From the NCBI RefSeq assembly GCF_000020125.1, contig NC_010676.1:1860001-1924000 (forward strand): 64,000 nt of DNA, read 5' to 3'. Source of the stretch: Paraburkholderia phytofirmans PsJN (GTDB taxonomy: Bacteria; Pseudomonadota; Gammaproteobacteria; Burkholderiales; Burkholderiaceae). Position numbers and translations under genes: made by a program. Of this stretch, positions 36,333-45,164 are shown one piece after another. How positions within the stretch are numbered: position 1 is the first letter of the stretch; each line of letters starts with the position of its first letter. The notes under the pieces are model-generated. The model worked only from the letters and a program-made list of their open reading frames with translations, did not search any database and was not told the origin of the DNA.

Positions 36333-36823
36333 CGCTGTGCTCCTGTGGCAGGCCTGAACGGCGCGCCATCGTGTTGTTGTATGCCGGCTGGTTGTGTGTC
36401 AGTGCCGCGGGTGGGCCTGCGCTGACGGTTCAGCCAATATACGAGCGGTGCGATTCGCCAACAATTCGAGTATTGGAGGGGGCGATAACAAAAGTGGATC
36501 GAATGGGCAAGCCAGAAGAAGACTGGCACCGATGTCATCAGCTCCTGGCAACGCGCTCGTTTCGCCTCGCCCCTGTCGCACGTGCTCGATCGAGATAGAC
36601 GCGAATGCCTCACCTGCAAAGCCATGTTGGTGCAGCGCATTCGTGCTCCAACCCCTCAGAGGCATCCTATCCAACCCCGTTAAGTTTTATTTTTTTGCAC
36701 TTGCACAATCGCTCCATCGCGTCCGATACTGGCTTGGCCCACTTTCTCTGCTGCGGGTGCATCAGTCTTCGCCCGTCCCACGCGGGCTCTTTTGAACGAT
36801 GGATGCGAACGTCAGGAGGCGCC
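36333..36823. other. intergenic region, no clear gene
   Basis: A 491-bp stretch holding the promoter for the leftward rhamnose catabolic unit. Near 36768-36790 there is a small hairpin GCCCG/CGGGC followed by CTCTTTT. Several short frames are open, but none has a ribosome binding site or recognisable content. Confidence 0.5.
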
Positions 36824-37033
36824 ATGGAAGTCTGCGATGGATGCTCCGATATCGACCGCCTGCCGGTCGATGTGCAACGGCAGGAAAACCTCACGCTAAT
36901 CGGTGTCGCGGAGTGCAATGGCACGCTCGTGCTGGAGCATTATCGCTGCGACAAATGCCGGGCCGTGCTCGCAAGACAATTCACGGGCGACGCCGGCGAA
37001 CGGATCTGGAGCGTCATCGAAACGGCTCATTGA
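36824..37033 (+). CDS. small CXXC protein (possible zinc ribbon)
   Basis: A 69-residue protein with two cysteine pairs, CDGC near the N-terminus and CDKC at about 47-50. This spacing can bind one zinc. AGGAGG precedes the ATG at good distance and the frame has normal codon use. No family is recognised. It is followed 120 bp later by an SDR gene on the same strand. Confidence 0.6.
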   Translation: MEVCDGCSDIDRLPVDVQRQENLTLIGVAECNGTLVLEHYRCDKCRAVLARQFTGDAGERIWSVIETAH

Positions 37034-37153
37034 GCCGCAGTCGGTCCGGCCATCCGTCGACGTCAGTGCATTTCACGGTGAACGCCTACAATCAGCAAGG
37101 CATGACGCGGCACACCCACGCCGCGATGCTTCCCTGTTGATTCCGGAGGAACC

Positions 37154-37852
37154 ATGAGTCGAACCGAGACTGCATTGATTGTCGGCGCGGGCAAGGGCTT
37201 GAGCGCCTCGCTCGCGCGCCTGTTCGCGGCGGAGGGCATGCAGGTCGCGCTCGCCGCCCGCGACACCAGCAAGCTCACGGAACTCGTCAACGAGACGGGC
37301 GCCCTGCCCGTAGCTTGCGACGCCAGTCAACCGGACCAGGTTACCGCCCTCTTCGAGCGCGTGGAGAAAGCATTCGGCGCTCCCGATCTCGTGGTCTACA
37401 ACGCGAGCGGCCGCTATCGCGCGCCGCTCGAAGCCATCGAACCGCAGAAGCTCGAAGACGCCTTCAAAATCACCGCCATCGGCGGCTTTCTCGTCGCCCA
37501 GGCCGCGGCAGTGCGCATGTTGGCGCGCGGCCATGGCACTGTCCTGCTGACAGGGGCAACGGCCAGCGTCAAAGGGCTGCCCGGCTCAACCCCGTTCGCC
37601 ATGGGCAAATTCGCGTTACGGGGCATGGCCCAATGCATGGCGCGCGAGTTGGCGCCGAAGAATATTCACGTTGCGCATTTCGTGATCGACGGCGGTATTG
37701 CCAGCAGCGCGCGAGGCTCGGAAGACGGCGACGCCGACGACAAATGGCTGGACCCCGACGCGATTGCCAGGGAGTACCTCCACATTCATCGTCAACACCG
37801 CAGCGCATGGACGTGGGAAGTCGAACTCCGCCCATGGGTCGAGCGGTTCTAG
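37154..37852 (+). CDS. short-chain dehydrogenase/reductase
   Basis: A 232-residue SDR with an atypical cofactor loop (IVGAGKGLSAS in place of TGxxxGIG) and NASG instead of NNAG. The usual catalytic Tyr-X3-Lys is replaced by FAMGKFALRG, in which the Tyr is Phe. This places it in the divergent group of SDRs sometimes listed as glucose/ribitol type. Substrate unknown. GGAGG lies upstream of the ATG. It is convergent with the hydroxyproline dehydratase gene. Confidence 0.85.
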   Translation: MSRTETALIVGAGKGLSASLARLFAAEGMQVALAARDTSKLTELVNETGALPVACDASQPDQVTALFERVEKAFGAPDLVVYNASGRYRAPLEAIEPQKLEDAFKITAIGGFLVAQAAAVRMLARGHGTVLLTGATASVKGLPGSTPFAMGKFALRGMAQCMARELAPKNIHVAHFVIDGGIASSARGSEDGDADDKWLDPDAIAREYLHIHRQHRSAWTWEVELRPWVERF

Positions 37853-37871
37853 GCGGCGGTTGTCGTCCGAC

Positions 37872-38879
37872 CTACCGAACGAGGAATCCGTAGGCGAGCG
37901 GATCCCGCTCGTCGATGATCCAGGTCGCGAAGCCGCAGACAAAAGCATTGCCTTCGACTTCCGGAACGACGGCCTTGAAATCGCCCACGGTCGTTTCGCT
38001 CAGGACACGCCCTTTGAACACGGTGCCGATAATGGACTCGTTCACCAAGGTGTCGTCCTTGCCCAGTTTTCCACGCAAATAGAGCTGCGCGACGCGGCCG
38101 CCCGTTCCGGAGCCGGTCGGCGAACGGTCCACCTCGCGGTCGGCGAACACACAGCAGTTGGCTTGCGTCGACCCAGCGTGCCGCGGCGCATTCGCGATGA
38201 TGGTGCCGTAGATGTGGTTGATCTCGGGAATGTAGGGATGCTCGACAGGAAACGCCTGATTGGCCGCCTGCTTCACCTCGGCGCCGAAGCGGATGAGTTC
38301 TTCCACCGACGACTCCCGCACCGCGAGACCATGCGGCTCGCCGTCGGTGTAAAAATAGAACGCGCCGCCGAACGCTATATCGCCCGTCACCGAACCGAAC
38401 GACGGTGTCTCGACGGTCACGTCCCGCTTCCAGATAAACGACGGCACATTGACGAAGCGAACGTTGCCGGCGTGCTCGCCATCCCACTCCACGAATGCTT
38501 CGATGAACCCGCACGGCGCGTCGATACCGATGCGCGTTTCGGGTATCTCACGCTGAACCCAACCCAGTTCGACCGCCGCCGTCGAGAGCGCGATAACACC
38601 GTGGCCGCAATGGTCGCTATACCCCTCGTTGTGAAGGAAGATGATGCCGAAGTCGGCATTGGGGCTGACCGGTTCCGTCAGATACCCGCCGTACATATCG
38701 GCATGTCCACGCGGTTCGAACATCAGCGCACGGCGGATATCGTCGGCGTTTTCCTTCAGCCATGCGCGTCGTTTGACGATCGTGTCGCCGGGCAGACGCG
38801 GCAAGCCGCTGGTGACAATGCGGAATGCCTCGCCGCCGGTGTGAACTTCAACGGTCTGGATGGTGCGTGAAATTTTCAT
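37872..38879 (-). CDS. trans-3-hydroxy-L-proline dehydratase
   Basis: A 335-residue proline racemase superfamily enzyme. The first catalytic Cys is present (Cys91 in SDHCGHG). The second racemase Cys is replaced by Thr (Thr255 in DRSPTGSGTGG). That Cys/Thr pair marks the trans-L-3-hydroxyproline dehydratases (EC 4.2.1.77), which form delta-1-pyrroline-2-carboxylate, rather than racemases or 4-hydroxyproline epimerases. The internal ATG (MKISRT) is the family start. It follows the orphan binding-protein gene by about 30 bp and may be its operon partner. No pyrroline-carboxylate reductase is adjacent. Confidence 0.9.
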   Translation of the reverse strand: MKISRTIQTVEVHTGGEAFRIVTSGLPRLPGDTIVKRRAWLKENADDIRRALMFEPRGHADMYGGYLTEPVSPNADFGIIFLHNEGYSDHCGHGVIALSTAAVELGWVQREIPETRIGIDAPCGFIEAFVEWDGEHAGNVRFVNVPSFIWKRDVTVETPSFGSVTGDIAFGGAFYFYTDGEPHGLAVRESSVEELIRFGAEVKQAANQAFPVEHPYIPEINHIYGTIIANAPRHAGSTQANCCVFADREVDRSPTGSGTGGRVAQLYLRGKLGKDDTLVNESIIGTVFKGRVLSETTVGDFKAVVPEVEGNAFVCGFATWIIDERDPLAYGFLVR

Positions 38880-38912
38880 GTCTGCTTCGTGAAGTGGATG
38901 GGCCAACTGCCG

Positions 38913-40034
38913 TTACTGGCCGTAGGGCGTCGGCAAACCGTTCTTGATGACGTACACGGTGGTCGGCGCGCCCTTCAGGTCGCCGTACTCGTCGAACGAA
39001 TAGGTGCCGGCGACGCCCTTATAGTTTTCCTTGGCGAGCTGCGCGGTCAGCTTGGCCTTGTCCGTTGTCGTGCCCGCTTTCACCATGGCGTCGGCCAGCA
39101 ACTTGACGCCGTCGTAGTAACTCACGGCGTAGACCTGCGTATCGATGTTGTAGGCCGCCTTGTACTTTTGCAGGAACTCGCGGCCGGCTGCTGTCTTCTC
39201 CAGCGCAATGCCGCCCTGCGCGCAATAGACGATCGAGGCCGCCTCGCCCGCCACCTTGCCCATGTCGGCCGAGCAGATGCCGTCGCCGCCGAGCAGCTTC
39301 GCCCTGAGTCCGCGCTGACGCATCTGTTTGGCCATCGGCGCGCCCTGCGCCGCATAGCCGCCGAAGAAAATCACGTCGGGATTCTTGGCCTTGATGGTCG
39401 TCAGAATGCTGAGGAAATCCGTCGCCGACGAGTTGGTGAACTCCTGCTCGACAATCTGGATGCCGTTCGCCTTGGCGACCTTCACGAACTGCTCGGCGAC
39501 ACCCTGACCATACGCCGTGCGGTCGTCGATAACGGCGGCCGTTTTGGCCTTCAAGGTCTTCGCGGCGAACTGGCCCATCGTGCCGCCGAGTTGCTCGTCG
39601 CTCGCGCCGATCCGGAAGATGTTCTTGAAGCCCTGCCTCGTTAGCGCGGGGTTCGATGCGACCGGCAGCATCGGGACATTGCCGGTGTTGTAGACGCGCG
39701 ATGCCGGAATCGCCACGCCCGAGTTATACGGTCCGACCACGGCGACCACGCCGCTGTCGACCAGTTTCTGCGCGACTTGCACCCCGATTTTCGGGTCCGC
39801 CTGGTCGTCTTCCGAGTCCAGTTTGAAGGTGACCTTCTGACCCGCGACGGTGACGCCCGACTTGTTCAGCTCGTCGATGGCGAGCCGTGCGCCGTTCTCG
39901 TTGTCCTTGCCGTTCGGCGCCTGCGGACCGGTGAGCGGCGCCGAATGACCGATGGTGACTACGACCTGGGCACTCGCGGACAGGGTGAAACCAGCGGCCA
40001 TCAATGCGGCCGCAGTCATTGCAAGACGTCGCAT
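38913..40034 (-). CDS. branched-chain amino acid-type ABC substrate-binding protein
   Basis: A 373-residue precursor with a signal peptide (MTAAALMAAGFTLSASAQ) and a LivJ/LivK fold: TIGHSAPLTGPQAPNGKDNE, then VVGPYNSGVAIPASRVY and AYGQGVAEQF. It binds a branched-chain or other hydrophobic amino acid in the periplasm. The permease and ATPase genes that usually accompany it are missing, and it is followed directly by the hydroxyproline dehydratase. A role in hydroxyproline capture is possible but is inference. Confidence 0.9.
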   Translation of the reverse strand: MRRLAMTAAALMAAGFTLSASAQVVVTIGHSAPLTGPQAPNGKDNENGARLAIDELNKSGVTVAGQKVTFKLDSEDDQADPKIGVQVAQKLVDSGVVAVVGPYNSGVAIPASRVYNTGNVPMLPVASNPALTRQGFKNIFRIGASDEQLGGTMGQFAAKTLKAKTAAVIDDRTAYGQGVAEQFVKVAKANGIQIVEQEFTNSSATDFLSILTTIKAKNPDVIFFGGYAAQGAPMAKQMRQRGLRAKLLGGDGICSADMGKVAGEAASIVYCAQGGIALEKTAAGREFLQKYKAAYNIDTQVYAVSYYDGVKLLADAMVKAGTTTDKAKLTAQLAKENYKGVAGTYSFDEYGDLKGAPTTVYVIKNGLPTPYGQ

Positions 40035-40168
40035 ACCGAACTCCGATTGGACTAGGGAGCAATCACCATATGCTCAATTTGGTTCCAGTTCAATCGAGCG
40101 GTACGCCAGGCTGTGGCGTCGGCAAACGGTACGCTGCGTCGCATGTGGACATGCGCGCTCGGCAATCA

Positions 40169-40879
40169 TCAAAGCCGCAGCAGTTCGTTTTTCATCCACT
40201 CGTGGACCGCGTGACTCAATTCCTGCTGCGTCATGTCTTGCGGAGACAGCGGCGGCCCGACCACCACGCGAATATGTCCGCGGCCGTCCGGCCAGCCTTT
40301 GGTCGGCCAGACCTTGCCCGCGTTCAGGACCACGGGCACGGCCGGCACGCCGGTCGCGCACGCCAGCCGCACGCCGCCGGACGTCATGCGCAACGGCGCG
40401 TCGTGCGCGACCCGGGTGCCCTCCGGGAAAATGACGACGACATCGCCCTTGGCCAGCCGCTCCGCGCTTTCCTTCGTCACAGCCTGGTGAGCCTGTCGAG
40501 CGGAGCCGCGGTTCAGGCTGACCATATCGAGGCCACGCAACACCCAGCCGAAAAACGGAATGCGCAGCAGTTCCTCCTTGAACACGAAACTCACGCGACG
40601 CGGAAAAAGTGCGAGAAACGCGAGGGTTTCCCACGTCGACTCATGACGTGACAGGATAATCGCCGGACCGTCCGGAAGGTTGTCGAGCCCGTCTATCGAA
40701 CATGAAACGCCGGGTATCCAACGCATGACGAAAACCAGTGCGCGACACCATTGCCTCGCGAGCCAGTATCGCCCCGCACGTCCGACAAACGGGAACAGGA
40801 GCAGGATGATGATCGAATACAGCGTGCCGCTACCGAAGAGGTAGACGATAAAAAGCCATTTGGTGAAAGTTGAGCGCAT
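40169..40879 (-). CDS. 1-acyl-sn-glycerol-3-phosphate acyltransferase (PlsC-type)
   Basis: A 236-residue inner-membrane acyltransferase with one or two N-terminal helices. The catalytic motif is an HX4E variant, HESTWE, as in betaproteobacterial enzymes, rather than the usual HX4D. The acceptor motif is FPEGTR, followed by GVPAVPVVLN. It makes phosphatidic acid or a related lipid. It appears to be a single-gene unit. The MX start MRSTFTK fits the family. Confidence 0.9.
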   Translation of the reverse strand: MRSTFTKWLFIVYLFGSGTLYSIIILLLFPFVGRAGRYWLARQWCRALVFVMRWIPGVSCSIDGLDNLPDGPAIILSRHESTWETLAFLALFPRRVSFVFKEELLRIPFFGWVLRGLDMVSLNRGSARQAHQAVTKESAERLAKGDVVVIFPEGTRVAHDAPLRMTSGGVRLACATGVPAVPVVLNAGKVWPTKGWPDGRGHIRVVVGPPLSPQDMTQQELSHAVHEWMKNELLRL

Positions 40880-41070
40880 CGGGGCCTGAATCGGAGGGGA
40901 AGCAGCGGAAGATTTTCATGGTAACGCGTTGAGGCTGCGACGTGAGCGATACGTTCGGTCGCGTGCGGAAGCGACGCGGCCGGCGCTTCCGCTCCTCACA
41001 GACGGATTGAATTCGGCTTGCCTTCGCGGTTCTTCATGCCGCATCCGCTTCGGGAAGACAAGCAGCGCAC

Positions 41071-41442
41071 TCAGAACGGCCCGCGGCTCGCGAGATTGGC
41101 GTATTCGTCCTTGAGCGTGCCGATGCGTCGCCGGTATGCGTTGAGCAGACATGACCGATTACCGCCGCATGCTTTTCTGGATTTCAGCCACACCTGCTGC
41201 TCGTCCTGCATATCGCCTCTCGCGCCCATCGCGACCAGGCCGGTTAGCATCTGGTAGCGCACGGCCATTTCGACGTCCATCTCGCTCAGCTGCCGTGACG
41301 CGCATATGGCCTTTTCATCCGCCAATCGCGCCCGGCCGCAGTCGAAGCTGGCAGCAAATGCAGTCGCGGAACTGAGCGTGACCATTGCGAACAGCGCGCA
41401 CCGCAAGCGACGTTTGATAGCTGGATTGCGTTGTCGATTCAT
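41071..41442 (-). CDS. LprI/DUF1311-like secreted protein
   Basis: A 123-residue precursor with a signal peptide (LFAMVTLSSATAFAASFDC). The mature domain has the LprI/DUF1311 pattern FDCGRARLADEKAICAS-RQLSEMD, then helices with conserved Cys pairs (RKACGGNRSCLLNAY). Some relatives inhibit lysozyme; others are uncharacterised envelope proteins. The start is set at MNRQRN, giving a normal signal peptide. The nearby MFS gene ends 66 bp upstream on the same strand. Confidence 0.8.
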   Translation of the reverse strand: MNRQRNPAIKRRLRCALFAMVTLSSATAFAASFDCGRARLADEKAICASRQLSEMDVEMAVRYQMLTGLVAMGARGDMQDEQQVWLKSRKACGGNRSCLLNAYRRRIGTLKDEYANLASRGPF

Positions 41443-41508
41443 CACTCTTTTGCATTCCGGTTGAAGTTCCGCAAGCATGGTCTGAACGGCCGAACCGATG
41501 CCCGGCAA

Positions 41509-42756
41509 TTACTCCGTGCACGCGGGGCAAGCCACCGCTTCGGCGGCGACCTTCTGCTCGCCGCGGCCGAAGCTCGCGAGCGCGGCGAGCCCCAGCAACG
41601 CGAGGCCGCTACCCAGCAGAAAGTCGGCGGAAATTCCCACATGGTCGACCACCACGCCGCCCACCAGCGACCCCAGCGCAATCGCCACCTGAATGATGCT
41701 CACGAACAATGCCGAGCCGGCCTCGGGCGAATCCGGCGTGGCGCGCTGAATCCAGATGCTGAAACACAGCGGCAACGCGCCGAAGGAAATGCCCCATGCA
41801 AGCACCAGCGCCACGACGCCGATTGTCGAATGCTGCAGTAGCGGCAGCAAGACCAGTGCGAACATCAACAGCGACACCATTGCGCCGACCGACACTTTCA
41901 GATTGCGCGTGACCGTCGACGAAACGGCGAAGTTCGAGAAGAAGCCGATGATGCCGAACCCCAGCAACAGCCACGTGATGGTCGACATGTCGAGATTCGC
42001 GTTGTGCAGCAGGAAAGGCGTGATGTACGTGTACGAGGAAAAATGCGCGCCGAAAACGAGCGCCACCATCAGCATGCTGCGGCGTGGATGCGGCCGGCGC
42101 AGCAGCGCCACCAGATCGCGCAGACGCAGCGCGGCGGTGGACGGCAAGGACGGCACGAAGAAGAACTGTGCGACCAGCGCGACCGCGACCAGCACGCCGG
42201 TCGCCATGAACGACACGCGCCATGATGCGAAGCTCGCGATGAACGTGCCGAGCGGCACGCCGATCACCGTGGCGCACGTCACGCCGGTGAGAATCGTCGC
42301 CATGGCCCGCGCCGAATCCTTCGGTTTCACGAGACGCCCCGAAGCCGCCGTGGCCAGCGTCCAGAATCCACCCAGCGCGGCGCCGAGCAATGCACGCCCG
42401 AGCAACATGCAGAGAAAATTCGGCGCGAAAGCAGAGATCAGATTCGACGCCAGCAGCAAAGCCGTGAGCAAGAGAAACACTCGCCGGCGATCCATGCGCC
42501 CCGCCACCAGCATCAGCCCCGGTGCGGAAATGGCCGCGATGACGCCGGGCACGGTGACCATCAGGCCGGCGGTGCCGGGCAACACGCCCAGATCCGCGGC
42601 GACGCGCGGCAGCAGTCCGACCGGCAGGAACTCCGTCGTCACGAAAGCGAAAGCGCCGATGGCGACAGCCATGACAGCCAGCCATGAACGCAGGGACGAC
42701 GAGGCGCCATCGTCCAGCGAGGCCGTGCTCGCGGGCAGATTGTCTTCAATCAACAT
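41509..42756 (-). CDS. MFS transporter, AraJ/NepI-like
   Basis: A 415-residue, 12-helix transporter. It has the sugar-efflux subfamily features FVTTEFLPVGLLPRVAADLG in helix 1 and its loop, and GRALLGAALGGFWTLATA in helix 4. Relatives export sugars, purine ribonucleosides or drugs. The start MLIEDNLP is preferred; a longer frame of 16 residues lacks a site. A CPACTE tail with two cysteines ends the protein. Substrate unknown. Confidence 0.85.
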   Translation of the reverse strand: MLIEDNLPASTASLDDGASSSLRSWLAVMAVAIGAFAFVTTEFLPVGLLPRVAADLGVLPGTAGLMVTVPGVIAAISAPGLMLVAGRMDRRRVFLLLTALLLASNLISAFAPNFLCMLLGRALLGAALGGFWTLATAASGRLVKPKDSARAMATILTGVTCATVIGVPLGTFIASFASWRVSFMATGVLVAVALVAQFFFVPSLPSTAALRLRDLVALLRRPHPRRSMLMVALVFGAHFSSYTYITPFLLHNANLDMSTITWLLLGFGIIGFFSNFAVSSTVTRNLKVSVGAMVSLLMFALVLLPLLQHSTIGVVALVLAWGISFGALPLCFSIWIQRATPDSPEAGSALFVSIIQVAIALGSLVGGVVVDHVGISADFLLGSGLALLGLAALASFGRGEQKVAAEAVACPACTE

Positions 42757-43138
42757 AGTATTGTTTGCGAGTCTATTAACAACGGGTGGGATTGGAGCGG
42801 CCACACCGCGCTAATCCATTCGCAGACCGGCCGGCACGATTGAAAAAGCAGGCCATATGGGCCTGCTTGCCGGAAGTGACGCGATTGCAGCCTGGAGAAT
42901 CAGCGAGTGAAAACCCGAATAGGCCACACCATAACATCGTATTAAATCGCTCGCTGACGACTCCGGAAAATTGCTGTCGAATGTGGGGTTATTGGTGCGG
43001 ATTCGTGCTCGGTTCCCAGCGTGGGAACGACGCGGTAGGCCCTGCAAAGCGCGAACGTCGGTTGGGCACAGCGTTTGCTGGAGCGCACGTCAGCGTTTTT
43101 AACTTGCGCTCACCACTCACAATAAAAGGACATCGCCC
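42757..43138. other. intergenic region with a minus-strand hairpin terminator
   Basis: AT-rich sequence at 42745-42785 probably holds the promoter of the MFS gene. A hairpin with a minus-strand T-run lies at 42843-42866 (listed separately), although no leftward gene precedes it. No protein gene is seen. Confidence 0.55.
42843..42866 (-). terminator. hairpin terminator without an upstream gene
   Basis: GCAGGCC and GGCCTGC form a perfect seven-pair stem with a five-base loop, with TTTTTC immediately after it on the minus strand. It lies 87 bp before the MFS start codon. The sequence on its right shows no leftward gene, so it could close a small RNA or act as an attenuator in the MFS leader. 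Confidence 0.6.
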
Positions 43139-43411
43139 GTGCTTACTACCCGCCCTTGCACCGCCACTTGCGTGATCGACGGCATGCCGCTCACCGTCAC
43201 CTTCTATCCGGACAACGGCGTGTTGCGCATCGCGGACTCGTTGGGAGCCTGCATCAAGGAAACGCGCTGGCATGCGTCGTGGCGCGCATTGCTGGACGAA
43301 TTGCGCGGATTCACTGAAGGCCCCGCAGTGGAAGGACAAAGTTTTAACACAATGGTGGGCCGCTTCAGCGAGCGCGTCGATCGTCCGCTGGACACGATGG
43401 CATTCGCATAA
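43139..43411 (+). CDS. small hypothetical protein
   Basis: A 90-residue protein from a GTG start with AAAGGA nine bases upstream. The N-terminal half is strand-rich (CVIDGMPLTVTFYPDNGVL). The C-terminal half is helical (WRALLDELRGF, MVGRFSERVD). No domain is recognised. It is convergent with the next small secreted protein gene. Confidence 0.6.
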   Translation: MLTTRPCTATCVIDGMPLTVTFYPDNGVLRIADSLGACIKETRWHASWRALLDELRGFTEGPAVEGQSFNTMVGRFSERVDRPLDTMAFA

Positions 43412-43470
43412 CGGCAGTTGACGGGAAGCGGTGCTTGCACATGCGCACCGCATTCCCAGAGACAGACCGG

Positions 43471-43788
43471 TCATCGGCCAAAATAGATTCTGCATTGCGG
43501 CGCGGAAGACGTGCAGGGCTGACTCCGCGGACCTCCCGCCTCCGATTGCCCCGCGGCTACGCCGCCATAGGACACGTTCTGCACCGGCTGGGCGCCGGGC
43601 ATGCCCTGTCCCGACTCACTGAACGACATATCGGTCGTCGCTTGCGCCGATTCGTTCGCATTCTGTTGCATCAGCGCCCGGCCCGACATGCCGACGCCCT
43701 GCTGATCTTCGAGGCCCAGCGCGCCCGCCGTTTTCGGCGCCAGCAGGAACACGGCGCTGGCCAGCGCCATCCATAATCGTAGTTTCAT
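43471..43788 (-). CDS. hypothetical secreted protein
   Basis: A 105-residue precursor with a good signal peptide (LRLWMALASAVFLLAPKTAGA). The mature part is low in hydrophobic residues, rich in Gln, Ser and Gly, and ends with two Cys (QPCTSSAPQCRIYFGR) that could form a disulfide. No family is recognised. Confidence 0.6.
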   Translation of the reverse strand: MKLRLWMALASAVFLLAPKTAGALGLEDQQGVGMSGRALMQQNANESAQATTDMSFSESGQGMPGAQPVQNVSYGGVAAGQSEAGGPRSQPCTSSAPQCRIYFGR

Positions 43789-44575
43789 GTCCAGACTCCT
43801 TGAATCCGGCGCAGCAGTTCTCGTCCTCCAAAGAATTGATCCGCAAAAAAAAGCGAGGTTGCCGAACGGGCTGACGGACGAGTCGATGTCGATGCGAACT
43901 GCCGCGGCAAGTCATCGAACTAAACGAGTAATGATTTGCCAGACCTGCTACCGATGTCGGACGCGTTCTCGCGGCTGACCGGAATCAGTCGCCGCAGGCT
44001 GGAAACACGGATTTTGGCTCCGCTGTTTTCTTTTATAGCTCGGCCACCCAGGAATTCAATCGCTGAACACCCGCTCCGGCTGCCGCAGCCGAAGTAGTGG
44101 GTAAGAAGAGATTTGTACAAAATCACCCAAACCGGTACGTGCTTTGGCCGCACAGTGCGTTATGATGCTGACATAACGTCAATAATCGGCCCCGCGCGCG
44201 AAGTACCGGCGAGAGACGGAGCGTGGAGATGAAACCGGCCTGCCGCAATCAGTGCATCGTCAATACCGTTTTTTCCCTTAAGGGCATGAGGCTTGGCGCG
44301 AGATACCCGCAGCCTTCCTCGCCGCGCGGCGAAGCGTTTGAATATTCACTGATTGACACCCATGATGACACCCATGAAATTGATCGGCGGCCGTGTCGGC
44401 TAATTGCTGCGCCGCGATATATGGAGCGACGTTTTCTAACGCTGCCTTTAGAGATTTCTTCAATCGATAACCACACCGCGGGCCGTCCCCATTTATATGG
44501 ATCGATGCTTTCGCGGATTTCCCTTGCAGTCTGTAATTGACAGAACACCGGACGTTTTAGAAGGACGAATATCTT
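43789..44575. other. AT-richer intergenic region upstream of an H-NS-family gene
   Basis: A 787-bp stretch with visibly lower G+C than its surroundings. It contains a direct 12-bp duplication (GACACCCATGAT and GACACCCATGAA, at 44355-44378). Frames on both strands are open for 60-200 codons but show no family signature and overlap one another. I see no secure gene. It may be an H-NS target or a foreign fragment. Confidence 0.5.
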
Positions 44576-44902
44576 ATGGACGAAAGGAAGCGAGATAGCA
44601 TGATTGCGTATCTCCGCCATCGCATGGAAGAGTTTGGCATCAAACCCGAAGACCTTGCGGCAGTGCTGGCATCCGAACCGGCCGCGCAAAAGGCCGGACG
44701 CTACCGTAGCGCAACTGGAGATAGCTGGGACGGCCAGGGCGAAATGCCTCAATGGCTCAAACAGGCAATCAGCGCGGGGCAATCCATCGACCACTTTGAA
44801 TTGTCGGCCGCACCGGCGCCTGCCCCGCAACCGAAGAAACGCGTGGACTGGCAAAACGACCCGTTCGCCGGCAGTCCGCTCGCGCGTTCGAACAATCGAT
44901 AG
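44576..44902 (+). CDS. H-NS family nucleoid-associated protein
   Basis: A 108-residue protein. The core GRYRSATGDSWDGQGEMP followed by QWLKQAISAGQSIDHF is the Burkholderia-type H-NS DNA-binding domain, in which the usual GRGRxP hook reads GQGEMP. The N-terminal 45 residues are helical but shorter than in a full H-NS, and a Pro-rich linker leads to an unusual tail, WQNDPFAGSPLARSNNR. It may oligomerise with, or interfere with, full-length H-NS. AGAAGGA lies upstream of the ATG. The region before it is AT-rich. Confidence 0.8.
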   Translation: MDERKRDSMIAYLRHRMEEFGIKPEDLAAVLASEPAAQKAGRYRSATGDSWDGQGEMPQWLKQAISAGQSIDHFELSAAPAPAPQPKKRVDWQNDPFAGSPLARSNNR

Positions 44903-45164
44903 ACCACCGTATTATTCCGCCGCTAGCGTAGAGAGATCACCCCGCACTTCCTCCGTGGGAAACCGCCGTTCGGCGCGTCCGCGAGCACGTATGCACCTGT
45001 GCCATGCACTCATGTGATGCGTAGTCGCATGCGTTTGTCCCGCTTTGTCCCCGCTGTGTTCCGCTGTGACCATTCGCATCCGGCCGCGCGTGGCCGCCTT
45101 ATATCCGGACGGAGCAGCACCAGGCACTATGGCGCCTTGCATGGCGACCGCTCGCACAATGCGT

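Noticed and set aside
44249..44854. 201-codon minus-strand frame over the H-NS gene
   Set aside because: No start site or recognisable content, and it overlaps a recognised gene on the other strand.
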